Counted from the stretch's first letter, positions 28,553-38,947 are shown. The stretch is DNA of 64,000 nt from Sulfurimonas sp. (GCA_030949825.1 JAUZSC010000034.1:51293-115292), one strand, 5' to 3'. Notes: generated by a model not told the origin, from the sequence alone. Numbers and translations: made by a program.

Positions 28553-30175
28553 ATGCTATACCCTTATGAAAACTTAGAAAACTTTACACTTAGAGCCCTC
28601 CTAAATCGCTCAGTTGAGCTGTACGCAGATGAAGATGCCTTAGGTAAAGTTGGTGAAAAGGCCATAAGCTATAAAGAGTTTAATACTCTCATTGGGGAAA
28701 TGGTAACACTCCTTCAAGATAATGGCATACAAAAAGGAGATAAGGTACTTCTTTTAAGTGAAAACCTTCCAAACTGGAGTGTGGCTTATTTTGCTGTTAC
28801 TTATTTTGGCGCGGTGATTGTTCCTGTTCTTCCTGATTTTCATGCATCTGATGTTCATAGAATTATAAAACACTCAGATGCCAAGGCTGCTTTTGTGTCT
28901 AAAAAGTTTCAAAAAACGATAGAAGATGCCACAGAAAATTCTCTAAAATTTACCATCAGTCTTGACTCTTTAGATATCATAGATTCACTAAGCGATTCAG
29001 AGTATATGAGTAATCTTAAAGCTACGCAAGAACTTACACTACCCCAAGAAGAAGATTTAGCTTCGCTTATATATACTTCAGGGACTACTGGGAATTCTAA
29101 GGGAGTGATGCTTTCTCATAAAAACATTGTTACAAATGCTCTGAGTGCACATAATCATATTAAAATATCTAAAGAAGATGTATGGTTGTCTGTTTTACCC
29201 TTAGCGCATACTTTTGAGTGTACGGTTGGTCTTATTGTCCCTCTTTTACATGGTTCTAGTATTTATTATATCGACAAAGTCCCAACACCTAGTGTTTTGA
29301 TGAAAGCATTCAAAACTATACGACCGACAATGATGGTAAGTGTTCCTCTCATCATAGAAAAAATCTATAAATCTAAAATCTTACCACAACTCACGGGTTC
29401 AAGTTTAATGAAGTTTTTATACAGCATAGGTTTTATTAGAAAAATTCTAAACAAGGCTGCTGGGAAGAAACTACTAGAGAGTTTTGGAGGAAGATTACGC
29501 TTTTTCGGTGTTGGTGGTGCTGGAATTTCACCTTTTGTTGAACAGTTTTTGATAGAAGCAAAATTTCCATATACAGTAGGCTATGGCTTAACTGAAACTG
29601 CACCATTAGTAGCAGGTTCCATCCAAGGAAAGAAAATAAAACTAAAATCAACAGGTGTTGCCTTAGCCGGTGTTGCGTTAAAAATAAGAAATAAAGACCC
29701 AAAAACAGGCAACGGAGAGATAATTCTCAAATCTCCAAGTGTTATGATGGGATACTACAATGATGAAGAAAAAACTGCCGAAGTTATGGAAGATGGCTGG
29801 TTCTTAACGGGAGACTTAGGATACATCGATGATGAAGGTTATCTTTTTATAAATGGACGAAGTAAAAATGTACTTATTGGCTCAGGTGGTGAAAATATTT
29901 ACCCAGAACAGATAGAGTCTATGATCAATAAATACTCGAGCATTGACAGCTCTCTAATGATGCACAAAGACAATCAACTCATTGCTCGAATTCATCTTGA
30001 TAAAGAGAAAATGACAGATGCCCAGCTAGAGGACATCCCTTCTTATTTAGAAGAATTACGAAAAGAAGTAAACTCCCAAGTTTCATCATTCTCAAAAATG
30101 GTAAAATTTATTGAAGAAGTTGAGCCTTTTGTTATTACGCCTACGAAAAAGATTAAACGGTATCTTTATGCTTAA
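28553..30175 (+). CDS. AMP-forming acyl-CoA synthetase (long-chain type)
   Basis: ANL superfamily enzyme of 540 residues. The AMP/phosphate loop is LIYTSGTTGNSKGVMLSH near residue 175, the adenine-binding VGYGLTETAP follows near 345, then the DGWFLTGDLGYID motif and hinge NGRSKNVLIGSGGENIYPE. The catalytic lysine is in TPTKKIKRYL at the C-terminus. It probably activates fatty acids with CoA (or ACP). The exact chain length cannot be read from the sequence. Convergent with ppaC, three bases apart. Confidence 0.88.
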   Translation: MLYPYENLENFTLRALLNRSVELYADEDALGKVGEKAISYKEFNTLIGEMVTLLQDNGIQKGDKVLLLSENLPNWSVAYFAVTYFGAVIVPVLPDFHASDVHRIIKHSDAKAAFVSKKFQKTIEDATENSLKFTISLDSLDIIDSLSDSEYMSNLKATQELTLPQEEDLASLIYTSGTTGNSKGVMLSHKNIVTNALSAHNHIKISKEDVWLSVLPLAHTFECTVGLIVPLLHGSSIYYIDKVPTPSVLMKAFKTIRPTMMVSVPLIIEKIYKSKILPQLTGSSLMKFLYSIGFIRKILNKAAGKKLLESFGGRLRFFGVGGAGISPFVEQFLIEAKFPYTVGYGLTETAPLVAGSIQGKKIKLKSTGVALAGVALKIRNKDPKTGNGEIILKSPSVMMGYYNDEEKTAEVMEDGWFLTGDLGYIDDEGYLFINGRSKNVLIGSGGENIYPEQIESMINKYSSIDSSLMMHKDNQLIARIHLDKEKMTDAQLEDIPSYLEELRKEVNSQVSSFSKMVKFIEEVEPFVITPTKKIKRYLYA

Positions 30176-30178
30176 TCT

Positions 30179-31096
30179 TTAAAACTGTGGCTGTAAAAAT
30201 GGGATGATTTGTTTCTTACGGCTTAGCACTCCCTTTAGCCATACTTGTGAGTTTTCTAACTTCACATCAAATGCAGTCTCGATTTTGCTTTCGTCATCAC
30301 TCACCATTAAAAGTTGAGAACCTTCTAACATTATGTCTGTTAAAAGTGTGATTACGGTGTGTAAGCCCTCTTCTTCTTTCATCGCTTTCATATCAGCTAA
30401 AAGTTCAGCTTTACGCGCATCAAGTACAGATATATCTACCATTTCAAGTTGATTTATTCCAACTTTGCTACCATTCATATCAAAGGCTTTATAATCTCTT
30501 TTATTTAACTCTCTTGCACTCGCACCGTTTACTTGTGATTTTGCTATAAACATATCCATAGCAAGTTTTTTATAGTCTGAAATGCCACAGATTGTAGAGA
30601 GCTCTTTAACAGCTTTTGTATCTACTTTTGTACATGTTGGAGATTTAAAGATGACAGTATCGCTTAAAATAGCGCACATCATCATTCCTGCGATGTCTTT
30701 TGGAATATCTACACCATGGTAATCGTAGACTTCTTTTATAACTGTGTTTGAGCATCCAATAGGACGAACCCACATTTCTAATGGTGTTGAAGTTGTTAAG
30801 TCACCAAGCTTATGATGGTCAAATATACCAAGAATTGTCGCTTCATCTATGTCATCTTGAAAGTGAATTTTATCTGTTGAATCAACTATATATACATTGT
30901 GACCAGCTACAGAAGTAACTAATTCGGGGAGTTTAGCGTCAAATTTATCTAAGATAAATTGCGTTTCAGCAGAGATGTCACCTTGGCGAGCAGGAATAAC
31001 CTCTTCACCGAGTTGATTTTTTAAGTAAGCGATAGAAATAGCGCCTACGATAGAGTCACTATCTGGTATTTTATGTCCAAAAGCATATGTTGCCAT
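30179..31096 (-). CDS. ppaC: Manganese-dependent inorganic pyrophosphatase
   Basis: Family II (DHH) pyrophosphatase, 305 residues. The metal ligands are in GHKIPDSDSI (residues 7-16), an ILSDTVIF Asp and the DHH motif of GIFDHHKLGDL; the C-terminal substrate-binding SRKKQ (in VLSRKKQIIPFL) is present. It hydrolyses PPi made by biosynthetic reactions and needs Mn or Co. AUG at 31096 is preceded by AGGTTCTAAC. Confidence 0.94.
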   Translation of the reverse strand: MATYAFGHKIPDSDSIVGAISIAYLKNQLGEEVIPARQGDISAETQFILDKFDAKLPELVTSVAGHNVYIVDSTDKIHFQDDIDEATILGIFDHHKLGDLTTSTPLEMWVRPIGCSNTVIKEVYDYHGVDIPKDIAGMMMCAILSDTVIFKSPTCTKVDTKAVKELSTICGISDYKKLAMDMFIAKSQVNGASARELNKRDYKAFDMNGSKVGINQLEMVDISVLDARKAELLADMKAMKEEEGLHTVITLLTDIMLEGSQLLMVSDDESKIETAFDVKLENSQVWLKGVLSRKKQIIPFLQPQF

Positions 31097-31134
31097 GTTA
31101 GAACCTTTAATTTTTTCGTAATTATACTTAAAAA

Positions 31135-31584
31135 TTATTCAACTTTATTAACTTGCTCAACCTTCCCACCATTTTTAATGATTTCTACTCTATCACCAGC
31201 GAATAAATCATCTCTTTTTACAACTATAATAATTCGTCGCCCATCATCAAGTTCAACTGTTAGCTCCGAGCCATCAGCTTTTCCAACTTCTGAGCCAACA
31301 GCGGCACCTGCTAAACCACCGATGACTGCAGCACCCATTGATACTAGCCAGTTTCCAGAGTTGTATCCAGCAGCAGAACCTGCGACACTGCCGATAACAG
31401 CACCTGTTGACTTACCTGTACCTGTATCAGAGATAACAATAGGTCTACTTTTAACAATAACACCCATTTCTGATGTTTTTATTTGTTCATACGAACGACC
31501 ATCGTACTCTGGACCATTGTTTGTGCTACATCCACTTAATAAAAGTAGTGCTAATGAGCTACTTAAAAATATTTTTTTTATCAT
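31135..31584 (-). CDS. Glycine-zipper 2TM lipoprotein (SlyB/Pcp-like)
   Basis: Lipoprotein of 149 residues with lipobox LLLLSGC (Cys19). The centre is a glycine-zipper (GKSTGAVIGSVAGSAAGYN and VSMGAAVIGGLAGAAVGSEV), followed by a small beta domain (ELTVELDDGRRIIIVVKRDD). Such proteins sit at the outer membrane and have a structural role; no specific activity is claimed. AAGGAAAG precedes the start. Between ppaC and a nitroreductase gene on the same strand. Confidence 0.82.
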   Translation of the reverse strand: MIKKIFLSSSLALLLLSGCSTNNGPEYDGRSYEQIKTSEMGVIVKSRPIVISDTGTGKSTGAVIGSVAGSAAGYNSGNWLVSMGAAVIGGLAGAAVGSEVGKADGSELTVELDDGRRIIIVVKRDDLFAGDRVEIIKNGGKVEQVNKVE

Positions 31585-31595
31585 CTTTTCTTTCC

Positions 31596-32222
31596 TTATT
31601 TTATAAATTCTACAACTTCATCAAAATCAAGTCTTTGTTGCGTAGACTGTTCGTTAATTCTATATCCAAAAGGTAGGACAACTGAGAGTCTATACTTTGA
31701 AGTATCGAGTCCTAAAATCTCTTCTACTTTTTCTTTCTCGAAACCTTCTATTGGACAAGAGTCTATTCCAAGAACTGCCCCAGCTGTCATCATATTACCA
31801 AGAGCTATATAACTTTGTTTTGCTGTCCATGCTTCTATTTTTTCATCACAGCTAAGTATATATTCTAAATGCGAAGCATAAAGCCCCATATAAAAATCTA
31901 GTTTTTCTTGTGGCATCTCTCGTCTCATAAATCTTTTCTTTGGCAGTCCTGATTCTACTTTGACTGAGTCGATTCCCGTAAGAACTATAACTAAATGAGA
32001 ACATGAGGTCACTTGTACTTGATTCCAACACGCTACTCTTAGTTTGGCTTTTAAACCTTCGTTAGTAATCACTAAAAACTTCCACGCTTCCATACCAAAA
32101 GAAGATGGTGATTTACGCCCTGCTTCTAAAATATACTTCATATCTGAATCAGATATCTCTTTACTCTCATCAAAGACCTTACACGCATGTCTAAAGTCCA
32201 TCGCTTCTTCAAATGTTTTCAT
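31596..32222 (-). CDS. NAD(P)H-dependent nitroreductase family protein
   Basis: FMN enzyme of 208 residues. The N-terminal RHACKVFDESKEI and GRKSPSSFGMEAWKFLVI segments form the FMN phosphate and flavin ring contacts. The AWTAKQSYIALGNMMTAGAVLGIDSCPIEGF region (key part SYIALGNMM) completes the dimeric flavin fold, and the C-terminal LPFGYR motif is typical. Natural substrate unknown. Nine bases after the upstream oxidoreductase gene on the same strand. Confidence 0.87.
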   Translation of the reverse strand: MKTFEEAMDFRHACKVFDESKEISDSDMKYILEAGRKSPSSFGMEAWKFLVITNEGLKAKLRVACWNQVQVTSCSHLVIVLTGIDSVKVESGLPKKRFMRREMPQEKLDFYMGLYASHLEYILSCDEKIEAWTAKQSYIALGNMMTAGAVLGIDSCPIEGFEKEKVEEILGLDTSKYRLSVVLPFGYRINEQSTQQRLDFDEVVEFIK

Positions 32223-32230
32223 AATTTTCC

Positions 32231-33247
32231 TTATAATTTTTTAGCATAACGATGAAAAAATCTCGCGGGTGATATTCTATCGCTAATCTTTTTTGCACTT
32301 AAAATATGTTCTACTAAAATCTTAGCTAAATACGGCGCCAATACAAAACCATACCCGCCACTTCCATTTATCATGTAAAGGTTTGGATAGTAGTCGTACG
32401 CTTCATAATCCGCTTTTTTTACTTTAAAGTTTATATGCGTAGATGCTAAGGTGACTTTTGACATAACTAAAGAGCCAACAAGTGGCATGTAGTCTAAAGA
32501 GCCTGAGCGCAGGCCTGTATAGTCTTTGATTACCTCAACGTTTTCTAAGTTTATACTTTTACTAGCTTTGTCAAGGAGTTCTTTTCGTCCAGCATCTACG
32601 TCATAAGGCTCAGTTGAGCTTTGAGGATGGTAATGAACATTATGGGTTGCTCCAATTGAGAGGACTCCATCTTTAGAAGGAGATATAGAAACAAATTTAT
32701 GAAGTGCATTTTTATTTTGGGTACTTGTTTTTACATCTATTCGGTGTCCCCATATTCCTCGCATCTGGATGTATGGCTTGTGTATTACAGGAGCGTACGC
32801 TCCTGTTGCTAGAACAACATTTTTAGCTGTGTAAGTCTCGTTTATATTCCAAGAAGTATCATCATATACAAGAGACTTTACATCAGATGCTATAAGTTTG
32901 ACACCTTTAGCCAAGGCATGACACATTGCAGATGCATTAACGAGTCCGGCATCTATTGTAAATTCCTCAGAATCATCTTGTGCTGTATGGATTAAGTTTA
33001 CTTTTGTAAAAATATGAGGGAAATTCTCTTCATAAAACTTCATCGAGTAAACAAAGGCCTTGTCTATTATCTCTTTAAGCTCCCCACCCTTAGAAAACTT
33101 AGGCGATATAAAAGCACCCGCAGCCCCACTTCCTCCACTCGCAATTCCATTCATGTCAAATAATATTACTCTCTGACCTTTTTGCATTAACTCATAAGCC
33201 ACACTTACTCCATTAATCCCAGCGCCTATTATCGCAGTGTCGTACAC
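32231..33247 (-). CDS. FAD-dependent oxidoreductase (DAO family, MnmC oxidase domain-like)
   Basis: A 338-residue flavoprotein. The Rossmann FAD motif is AIIGAGINGVSVAYEL (residues 5-20), followed by the E/D-containing VILFDM strand end, SGGSGAAGAFISPKFSKGGEL and a C-terminal INGSGGYGFVLAPYLAK motif. The GAAGAFISPK region and overall length resemble the FAD domain of MnmC, which oxidises the cmnm5s2U34 tRNA intermediate, but a glycine-oxidase role cannot be excluded. Five bases separate it from the protease gene on the same strand. Confidence 0.75.
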   Translation of the reverse strand: MYDTAIIGAGINGVSVAYELMQKGQRVILFDMNGIASGGSGAAGAFISPKFSKGGELKEIIDKAFVYSMKFYEENFPHIFTKVNLIHTAQDDSEEFTIDAGLVNASAMCHALAKGVKLIASDVKSLVYDDTSWNINETYTAKNVVLATGAYAPVIHKPYIQMRGIWGHRIDVKTSTQNKNALHKFVSISPSKDGVLSIGATHNVHYHPQSSTEPYDVDAGRKELLDKASKSINLENVEVIKDYTGLRSGSLDYMPLVGSLVMSKVTLASTHINFKVKKADYEAYDYYPNLYMINGSGGYGFVLAPYLAKILVEHILSAKKISDRISPARFFHRYAKKL

Positions 33248-33251
33248 GCGT

Positions 33252-34670
33252 CTACCAACGAATAGAGTTTTTTATATCGTATCGGTTAAGTATCACTTGT
33301 TCTAAGTCTCTTGCCTTGTTTCTATCAATAGCAATTTTAACACCATCTTTGTTTTCTATGATGAGATACTTCCCATCAAAATCACGAATAATCTGAATAA
33401 ACTCAGCAAAGTTTTTAAACTCCTTAGAGTCTACTTTATCTACCATCCATAAAGAATAACTATGATCACCTCTATTTGCCTCAGATGCTAAGACTTTTAG
33501 AAGGATTACCGCTTCTTCTTTGGTATCGCTTGCCCATTCCATTGCAGATTGGCGAAGACGCAGGAGTGTTGAGCGGTTTCCTAGAAGTAAGTTCCTTGTA
33601 AGTGGAGAAAAGACATAGCCTCCATACACAAGATACTTTGGTGTTTCATCATGTGTGATTGTATTGACAAGCAGATTATCATTTGCAACATTGTTTAGTA
33701 TAACATCAAGTTCTAAGTGCACTCCATCCCGAAGTATTCCAAGCTTTATACTCTCTCCAATCTGTTTTTGGTCTATGTAGTACTTGTATGAGGTAAACTT
33801 GTTTTTTATAAACTCTACTGTTCCGTCATTGTTAATATCATGTCCATCAAGATTGAGTAGGATATCATGTTCTTTTAACTTTTTATAGGCATTTGATTTT
33901 TGGGATATATCTACAACTAGAACACCACTTGTATTTACATCCATTTTATACACATCTCTAAGTGCATCATTTTCCATGGTTTGCGTTGTAACCCCAAGAT
34001 GAGAAAAACCATCATACTTTCCATCTTTTACATCATCTAAAAAATGTTTAACAATCTCAGTCGGTACAATATAGCCTATGCTTTGAGAACGCCTAAGTTG
34101 TTGCATAACAACACCAACAATCTTTCCATGACTAATAGCAGGTCCACCACTACTCCCTGGGTTAATAGCAGCATCTACTTGAATAGAAAGAAAAATTTCA
34201 CGCGAGTGTGCGTATTGTTCATGTTCTATTCGTGAAACTATACCTCTACTTACACTGAGACTGTCTCCACCTACTGGAAAACCATACACAGCAACATCTT
34301 CTTCAAACTTTGGTAAGCCGTTAAGCTCTATAGGAGTAGTGCCTTTAAAAAAAGATTCATCTTTAACTTTAAGTAATGCTAAGTCAGCTTGATGTGAAAT
34401 AAATTCTACCTCAGCTTCATATTTTTTATTATCACCATGTCGCTTTATCTCTATAAAGGTCTCATTTGCAACAACATGTGCATTTGTAAGAATTCTATTT
34501 CCTTCTATGATACTACCCGAGCCATGCGAACGGCTAATACTTGAGTTCCACGGTGTTGTGTAACTTGGAATCTTTGAAACTGTATATATCTTTACTATTG
34601 ATTCTTTTACATCTACTGTTGCTAGAAGAGATGCACTCAAAACGATTAAACTAAGTAGTATTTTTTTCAT
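33252..34670 (-). CDS. Exported Deg-type serine protease
   Basis: Trypsin-fold protease with PDZ domain. A signal peptide starts at M(34670), KKILLSLIVLSASLLA, with AGGAT upstream; the longer frame to 34742 lacks a signal and is unlikely. The catalytic triad is His in ILTNAHVVANE, Asp in QADLALLKV and Ser in INPGSSGGPAI. A PDZ-like domain follows (FSHLGVTTQTM to EHDILLNLDGHDI). The C-terminal region of about 150 residues resembles the second half of Deg9-type plant and bacterial enzymes. Probably periplasmic quality control. Confidence 0.85.
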   Translation of the reverse strand: MKKILLSLIVLSASLLATVDVKESIVKIYTVSKIPSYTTPWNSSISRSHGSGSIIEGNRILTNAHVVANETFIEIKRHGDNKKYEAEVEFISHQADLALLKVKDESFFKGTTPIELNGLPKFEEDVAVYGFPVGGDSLSVSRGIVSRIEHEQYAHSREIFLSIQVDAAINPGSSGGPAISHGKIVGVVMQQLRRSQSIGYIVPTEIVKHFLDDVKDGKYDGFSHLGVTTQTMENDALRDVYKMDVNTSGVLVVDISQKSNAYKKLKEHDILLNLDGHDINNDGTVEFIKNKFTSYKYYIDQKQIGESIKLGILRDGVHLELDVILNNVANDNLLVNTITHDETPKYLVYGGYVFSPLTRNLLLGNRSTLLRLRQSAMEWASDTKEEAVILLKVLASEANRGDHSYSLWMVDKVDSKEFKNFAEFIQIIRDFDGKYLIIENKDGVKIAIDRNKARDLEQVILNRYDIKNSIRW

Positions 34671-34695
34671 TCGTATCCTTATGTGATTATGATAC

Positions 34696-35973
34696 TTAAA
34701 TAGTATTAATAGATGGTCTATCAGTAAATATAAACTTTTCAAAACTAATAATATCTATATTTTTCAATTGTTCATTTGTATCATAGGTAATAAGTTTGTT
34801 TTTAAATTTATTTTCTTTATTAAAATGCTTAAAACTATTAAGTTCTCTTTTACGCGTTTTTTCATCACTTATATCATGTGAGACTTGATAATAAATATCT
34901 TCACAAAAGAAATCTATCTCATAGGTGTCCCTTAAATAGCTCACTTCTTCATGCTCTTTATTTAAAATAACAAATACCATATTTTCCAAAGAATTTCCTA
35001 AATTTTTTGATGATTTTAATGCTATTTGTAAAAGCCCATTATCAAGACAATAAAGTTTTTTTGAGGATTTAATTTTTTCTTTTGGCTTATTGTGAAATTT
35101 ATCTATTCTTTTAAATAAAAACACATCCTCAAAATAATTAATATACTCTTTGATTGTTCTATCGTTTATTTCAAATATTTTTGAAAGTGTTGTATAGTTC
35201 AGTATCCCAGTTACATTTGTCAACAGATAAAAAAACAATTTTTCAAGTGTTTGACTATTTCGTATATTGTATCTAGGAACAATATCTTGATAGATAATAT
35301 TTTTTACATAATTTATTAAAACTTCTTTTTTAATTAGCTCATCTTCAATCTCAAAAACTTCATAAAATCCACCCCATTTTACATATTCATCTTTCGCTCT
35401 TTTTATCATAATTTTATTATGTATTCGCATTATATTATCTCTGAAATCTATCTCTTTATAGTCTAGAAATTCTGTAAATGAAAAAGTATCAAGATGTATA
35501 TTTAAACTCCTTCCACTCAGTAGTGTGCTTAAATCATTCGATAACATAGATGAATTTGAGCCTGTTATAATATACTTAATATCACTTGATTCGTATTTAC
35601 TCTTTATATATACTTGCCAGTTTTGGAAATACTGGATTTCGTCAAATATACAGTAAACCTTGCCCTGTGGATTTACAACTCTTAAATACTCTTCAAATAT
35701 TACATTGAGATAACTTGCATCATTTCTATACTCTAAAAAATATGGATTCTCTAAATTTATAAAAAAAATATTTTTAGCATCTATCCCATCATCAATGAGA
35801 TAATTAATAGCTTGTTTAGCTAAAGTACTTTTTCCACATCTTCTAATACCTGTAATTGTTATAATTTGTTTTAAGGGAATATAAGAGACCAACTTATTTA
35901 AAGCATCGCGTTTAATGCTTTTATGTCTCTCACCTCTCCAGTGAATATTTTGCTCTATTAGGATTGATTTCAT
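34696..35973 (-). CDS. AAA ATPase with DUF4143 domain
   Basis: A 425-residue P-loop ATPase of the AAA_14/DUF4143 type. Walker A is GIRRCGKST near residue 48, Walker B YCIFDEIQ, sensor-like IITGSNSSML. The C-terminal DUF4143 region contains ITFGYLNY-like segments (ILNYTTLSKIFEINDRTIKEY) and a nuclease-like tail (YEIDFFCEDIYYQV). Proteins of this group are common in mobile or accessory DNA and some are toxins' partners, but the role is unknown. No clear partner gene next to it. Confidence 0.8.
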   Translation of the reverse strand: MKSILIEQNIHWRGERHKSIKRDALNKLVSYIPLKQIITITGIRRCGKSTLAKQAINYLIDDGIDAKNIFFINLENPYFLEYRNDASYLNVIFEEYLRVVNPQGKVYCIFDEIQYFQNWQVYIKSKYESSDIKYIITGSNSSMLSNDLSTLLSGRSLNIHLDTFSFTEFLDYKEIDFRDNIMRIHNKIMIKRAKDEYVKWGGFYEVFEIEDELIKKEVLINYVKNIIYQDIVPRYNIRNSQTLEKLFFYLLTNVTGILNYTTLSKIFEINDRTIKEYINYFEDVFLFKRIDKFHNKPKEKIKSSKKLYCLDNGLLQIALKSSKNLGNSLENMVFVILNKEHEEVSYLRDTYEIDFFCEDIYYQVSHDISDEKTRKRELNSFKHFNKENKFKNKLITYDTNEQLKNIDIISFEKFIFTDRPSINTI

Positions 35974-36106
35974 TATATTCCCTTGTAAATATATATTATT
36001 AAGATCTATAATACACTATTTTATATAAAAATTAGCTAATGTAGTCTTATTATTGATAATAAAAATACTAATTAAGAGAAAATATATGTTAATACATAAT
36101 ATTTGT

Positions 36107-36112
36107 TATAAT
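36107..36112 (+). promoter_or_regulatory. Possible -10 box abutting hrpB
   Basis: TATAAT ending seven bases before the ATG at 36119. A start of transcription at the usual distance would coincide with that ATG, which suggests a leaderless message. No ribosome binding site precedes 36119. Confidence 0.35.
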
Positions 36113-36118
36113 TCCCTC

Positions 36119-38672
36119 ATGATTAAACTCCCTATAGATGATGTTCTTCCAAGTATAAAAAGTACACTTTTAAGCTCTAACACGCTTATACTCCAAGCAC
36201 CTCCAGGGGCTGGTAAAAGTACTCGTGTTCCTATTAGTCTACTTCAAGAATCGTGGCTCAGTGACAAAAATATTATTATGCTAGAACCTCGGCGTGTGGC
36301 GGCTCGTATGGTTGCATCTCAGATGGCTAAACTTTTAGGGCAAGAGATAGGTCAAAGTAGAGATAGGTCAAAGTGTTGGGTATCAAATAAAGCAAGATAG
36401 TGTCTATTCTAAAGAAACCAAGATTCTTGTTGTAACAGAGGCTATCTTAGTACGGATGCTTCAAAGTGACCAAGAGTTACAAGGTACGGCACTTATTATC
36501 TTTGATGAGTTTCACGAGAGAAGTGTACATACAGACTTAAGTCTTGCGCTTTCACTTCAAGTTCAAGAACTTCTTAGAGATGATTTAAAGATTCTCATTA
36601 TGTCGGCTACGCTTGATTCATCTTCGCTTTGTCAACTTTTAGGTGATGTTGATGTTATTAGCTCTAAGGGGAAGAGTTATGATGTTGAGTATGTTTACCT
36701 CGATGCTAAAGTTCCACAGCCAGATGCTAGGTCTTTAAGCCAAGTCTTGTTAAAGACTATTCTTCACTCTCTTTCTCATGATACTGGAGATATTTTAGTA
36801 TTTCTCTCTAGCGTTAAAGAGATTCTCCTCTTACAAAGTAAACTTAGTGCTGCATCTACTCAAGATATTCTCATTCTTCCTCTGTACTCAGCACTTAGTA
36901 AAAAAGAACAAGACAAAGCTATATTAAAAGCAAACAAACGCAAGGTAATCCTCAGTACAAATATCGCTCAAACTTCGCTTACCATAGAGGGTGTAAAAGT
37001 AGTTGTAGATGCTGGACTTGAAAAACTCTCTCGTTATAACTATGCAAATGGGATGAATCATCTTGAGACCTCTTTTATATCTAAAGACTCAGCAACGCAA
37101 AGGGCTGGACGGGCTGGGAGATTGAGCGATGGAAAGTGTTATAGAATCTGGCACAAGAGTAAAATACTCCAAGCATCTGCAAAGCCTGAGATTTTACGCT
37201 CTGATTTGAGTTCTTTAGTGCTTGATTTATCTTTATGGGGGACAAACTCCTTTGATGAACTCAAGTTTTTAGATGCTCCTACTCAAGCCATTACGCAAGA
37301 AACAAAAGAGACTTTACAAGACTTAGAGATGCTTGATGATGCTTTTAACATCACTTCTTTTGGTAAAGACGCTTTAAAACTCGGTCTGCATCCACGATTT
37401 GCGTACATGGTTCTAAAAGCGAATGATTTAGACTATGCTTACGAGGCTTGTTTACTAGCATCTCTACTTGGAGAAAAAGATATTTTTAAAAATGAATCAC
37501 GCGACAGCGATATTCTCTCTCGCTTTACACATCTGCTTGAAAAAGATTTAAACCCTAGTTACATACATGCTTTTCGTGCCCGTGAGATTTTAAACCAAGG
37601 ATCTCTCGTTTTTAAGCGTTTACAAAAGATTCTTAAAACTACTAAGAGAACGAGTGCCTTTGAATCTGAGATGCTGAGTGTTTTACTTTTGTTTGCTTAC
37701 CCTGATAGACTTGCAAAACTAAGAGTCAAAAATGAAACAAAATACAAACTCAGTAATGCAAAAGGTGCAGTTATTCATCAAGAAGACAGCTTGTATAACG
37801 AAGAGTTTTTAGTAGTTGCTAATCTTCATGCACATAATAGAGATTCTTTTATTACACAAGCGCTTAGCATTTCACTTGATTCTTTAGAAGAATATTTTTC
37901 TCACCTTATAAAGAATGATGAAACCATAGTCTACGACAAAGAAAATAAAAAATTTAACATCCGCCAAAACCAATACTTTTTAAAACTAGAACTTTCTTCT
38001 AAACCTTCAAGTACTTCAAGTAAGCATGATTATAAAAAGCTTTTTATGGACTTAATAAAAACAAATGGCTTAGATATTCTCTCATGGAGTAAAAAAGCTC
38101 TGCATCTACGACAAAGAGTTAGCTTCATTCGACATTTTGGATATGAAGACTTTGTGGATTTAAGTGAGGTGGCTTTACTTGCATCTCTAGATGCTTGGCT
38201 TTTACCTTACTTGGATGATTCTATCAGCACCATTAAAGAATTAGAATCGCTTGACACCTACACTATGCTTATAGCCCTACTCTCATGGGAACAACAAGAA
38301 CTACTAAATACACTCGCACCACTGAGTGTTGAGGTTCCTAGTGGCTCTAACATCACCATTAACTATGAATCGTGCGAGAAGCCATCTTTAGATGTAAAAA
38401 TACAAGAAGTTTTTGGGATGAAAGAGAGTCCTAAGATTTTAAACAATACACTTGCTCTTAAAATGAACTTACTCTCCCCTGCTATGCGTTTAACACAAAC
38501 TACCTACGATTTACAAAGCTTTTGGAAGAACTCTTATGCAGATGTACGAAAAGATTTACGAGACAAATACAAGCGTCATTACTGGCCTGAGAATCCTTAT
38601 GAAGCAGTTGCTACAAAAAAGACTAAGAAACATATGATGAATTTAGATAAAATTACAAAAGAAAAAGGATAG
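36119..38672 (+). CDS. hrpB: ATP-dependent helicase HrpB (disrupted by a 16-bp duplication)
   Basis: DEAH-box RNA helicase. Start MIKLPIDDVLPSIKSTLLSS matches the HrpB N-terminus, with Walker A QAPPGAGKSTRV, DEFH box IIFDEFHERS, SAT motif IMSATLDSS and the motif VI QRAGRAGR. The C-terminal HrpB domain runs to KEKG. The frame breaks because AGAGATAGGTCAAAGT is present twice in tandem (36343-36358 and 36359-36374). Deleting one copy restores VGYQIKQDSVYSKE and a protein of about 845 residues. Not a homopolymer error, so either real or an assembly fault. Confidence 0.88.
36343..36374. repeat. 16-bp perfect tandem duplication inside hrpB
   Basis: AGAGATAGGTCAAAGT occurs twice back to back. Because 16 is not a multiple of three, it shifts the frame of hrpB. 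Confidence 0.95.
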
Positions 38673-38678
38673 ATAATA

Positions 38679-38921
38679 ATGAGTACTACAAACGAAGCAG
38701 AAAAAAATGCAAATAATCCACTCCATGGAGTCAAACTAAAAGATATTTTAGAAGCCCTTGTAAAAAAACACGGATGGCAAGGTTTAGCAAAGATTATAGA
38801 TATACGATGTTTTATGTTCGACCCAACAATCAACTCAAGTCTAAAGTTTTTACGAAAAACACCTTGGGCTAGAAATAAAGTCGAGATACTTTACTTGGAA
38901 CTTAAGAGCCAAGAGAGATGA
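38679..38921 (+). CDS. VF530 (DUF2132) family protein
   Basis: A small 80-residue protein recognised by NNPLHGVKLKDILEALVKKHGW and SSLKFLRKTPWARNKVE, both trademark segments of the VF530 family (shown here in short form). A relative was reported to have a DNA-binding-like fold; in vivo role unclear. It begins six bases after hrpB and is likely in its operon. Confidence 0.88.
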   Translation: MSTTNEAEKNANNPLHGVKLKDILEALVKKHGWQGLAKIIDIRCFMFDPTINSSLKFLRKTPWARNKVEILYLELKSQER

Positions 38922-38941
38922 TTGATATAAGGTTTTTTGAG

Positions 38942-38947
38942 TATAAT
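38942..38947 (+). promoter_or_regulatory. Probable -10 box of ychF
   Basis: TATAAT, 42 bases before the ychF ATG, with GGAGA as ribosome binding site upstream of the start. Confidence 0.5.
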
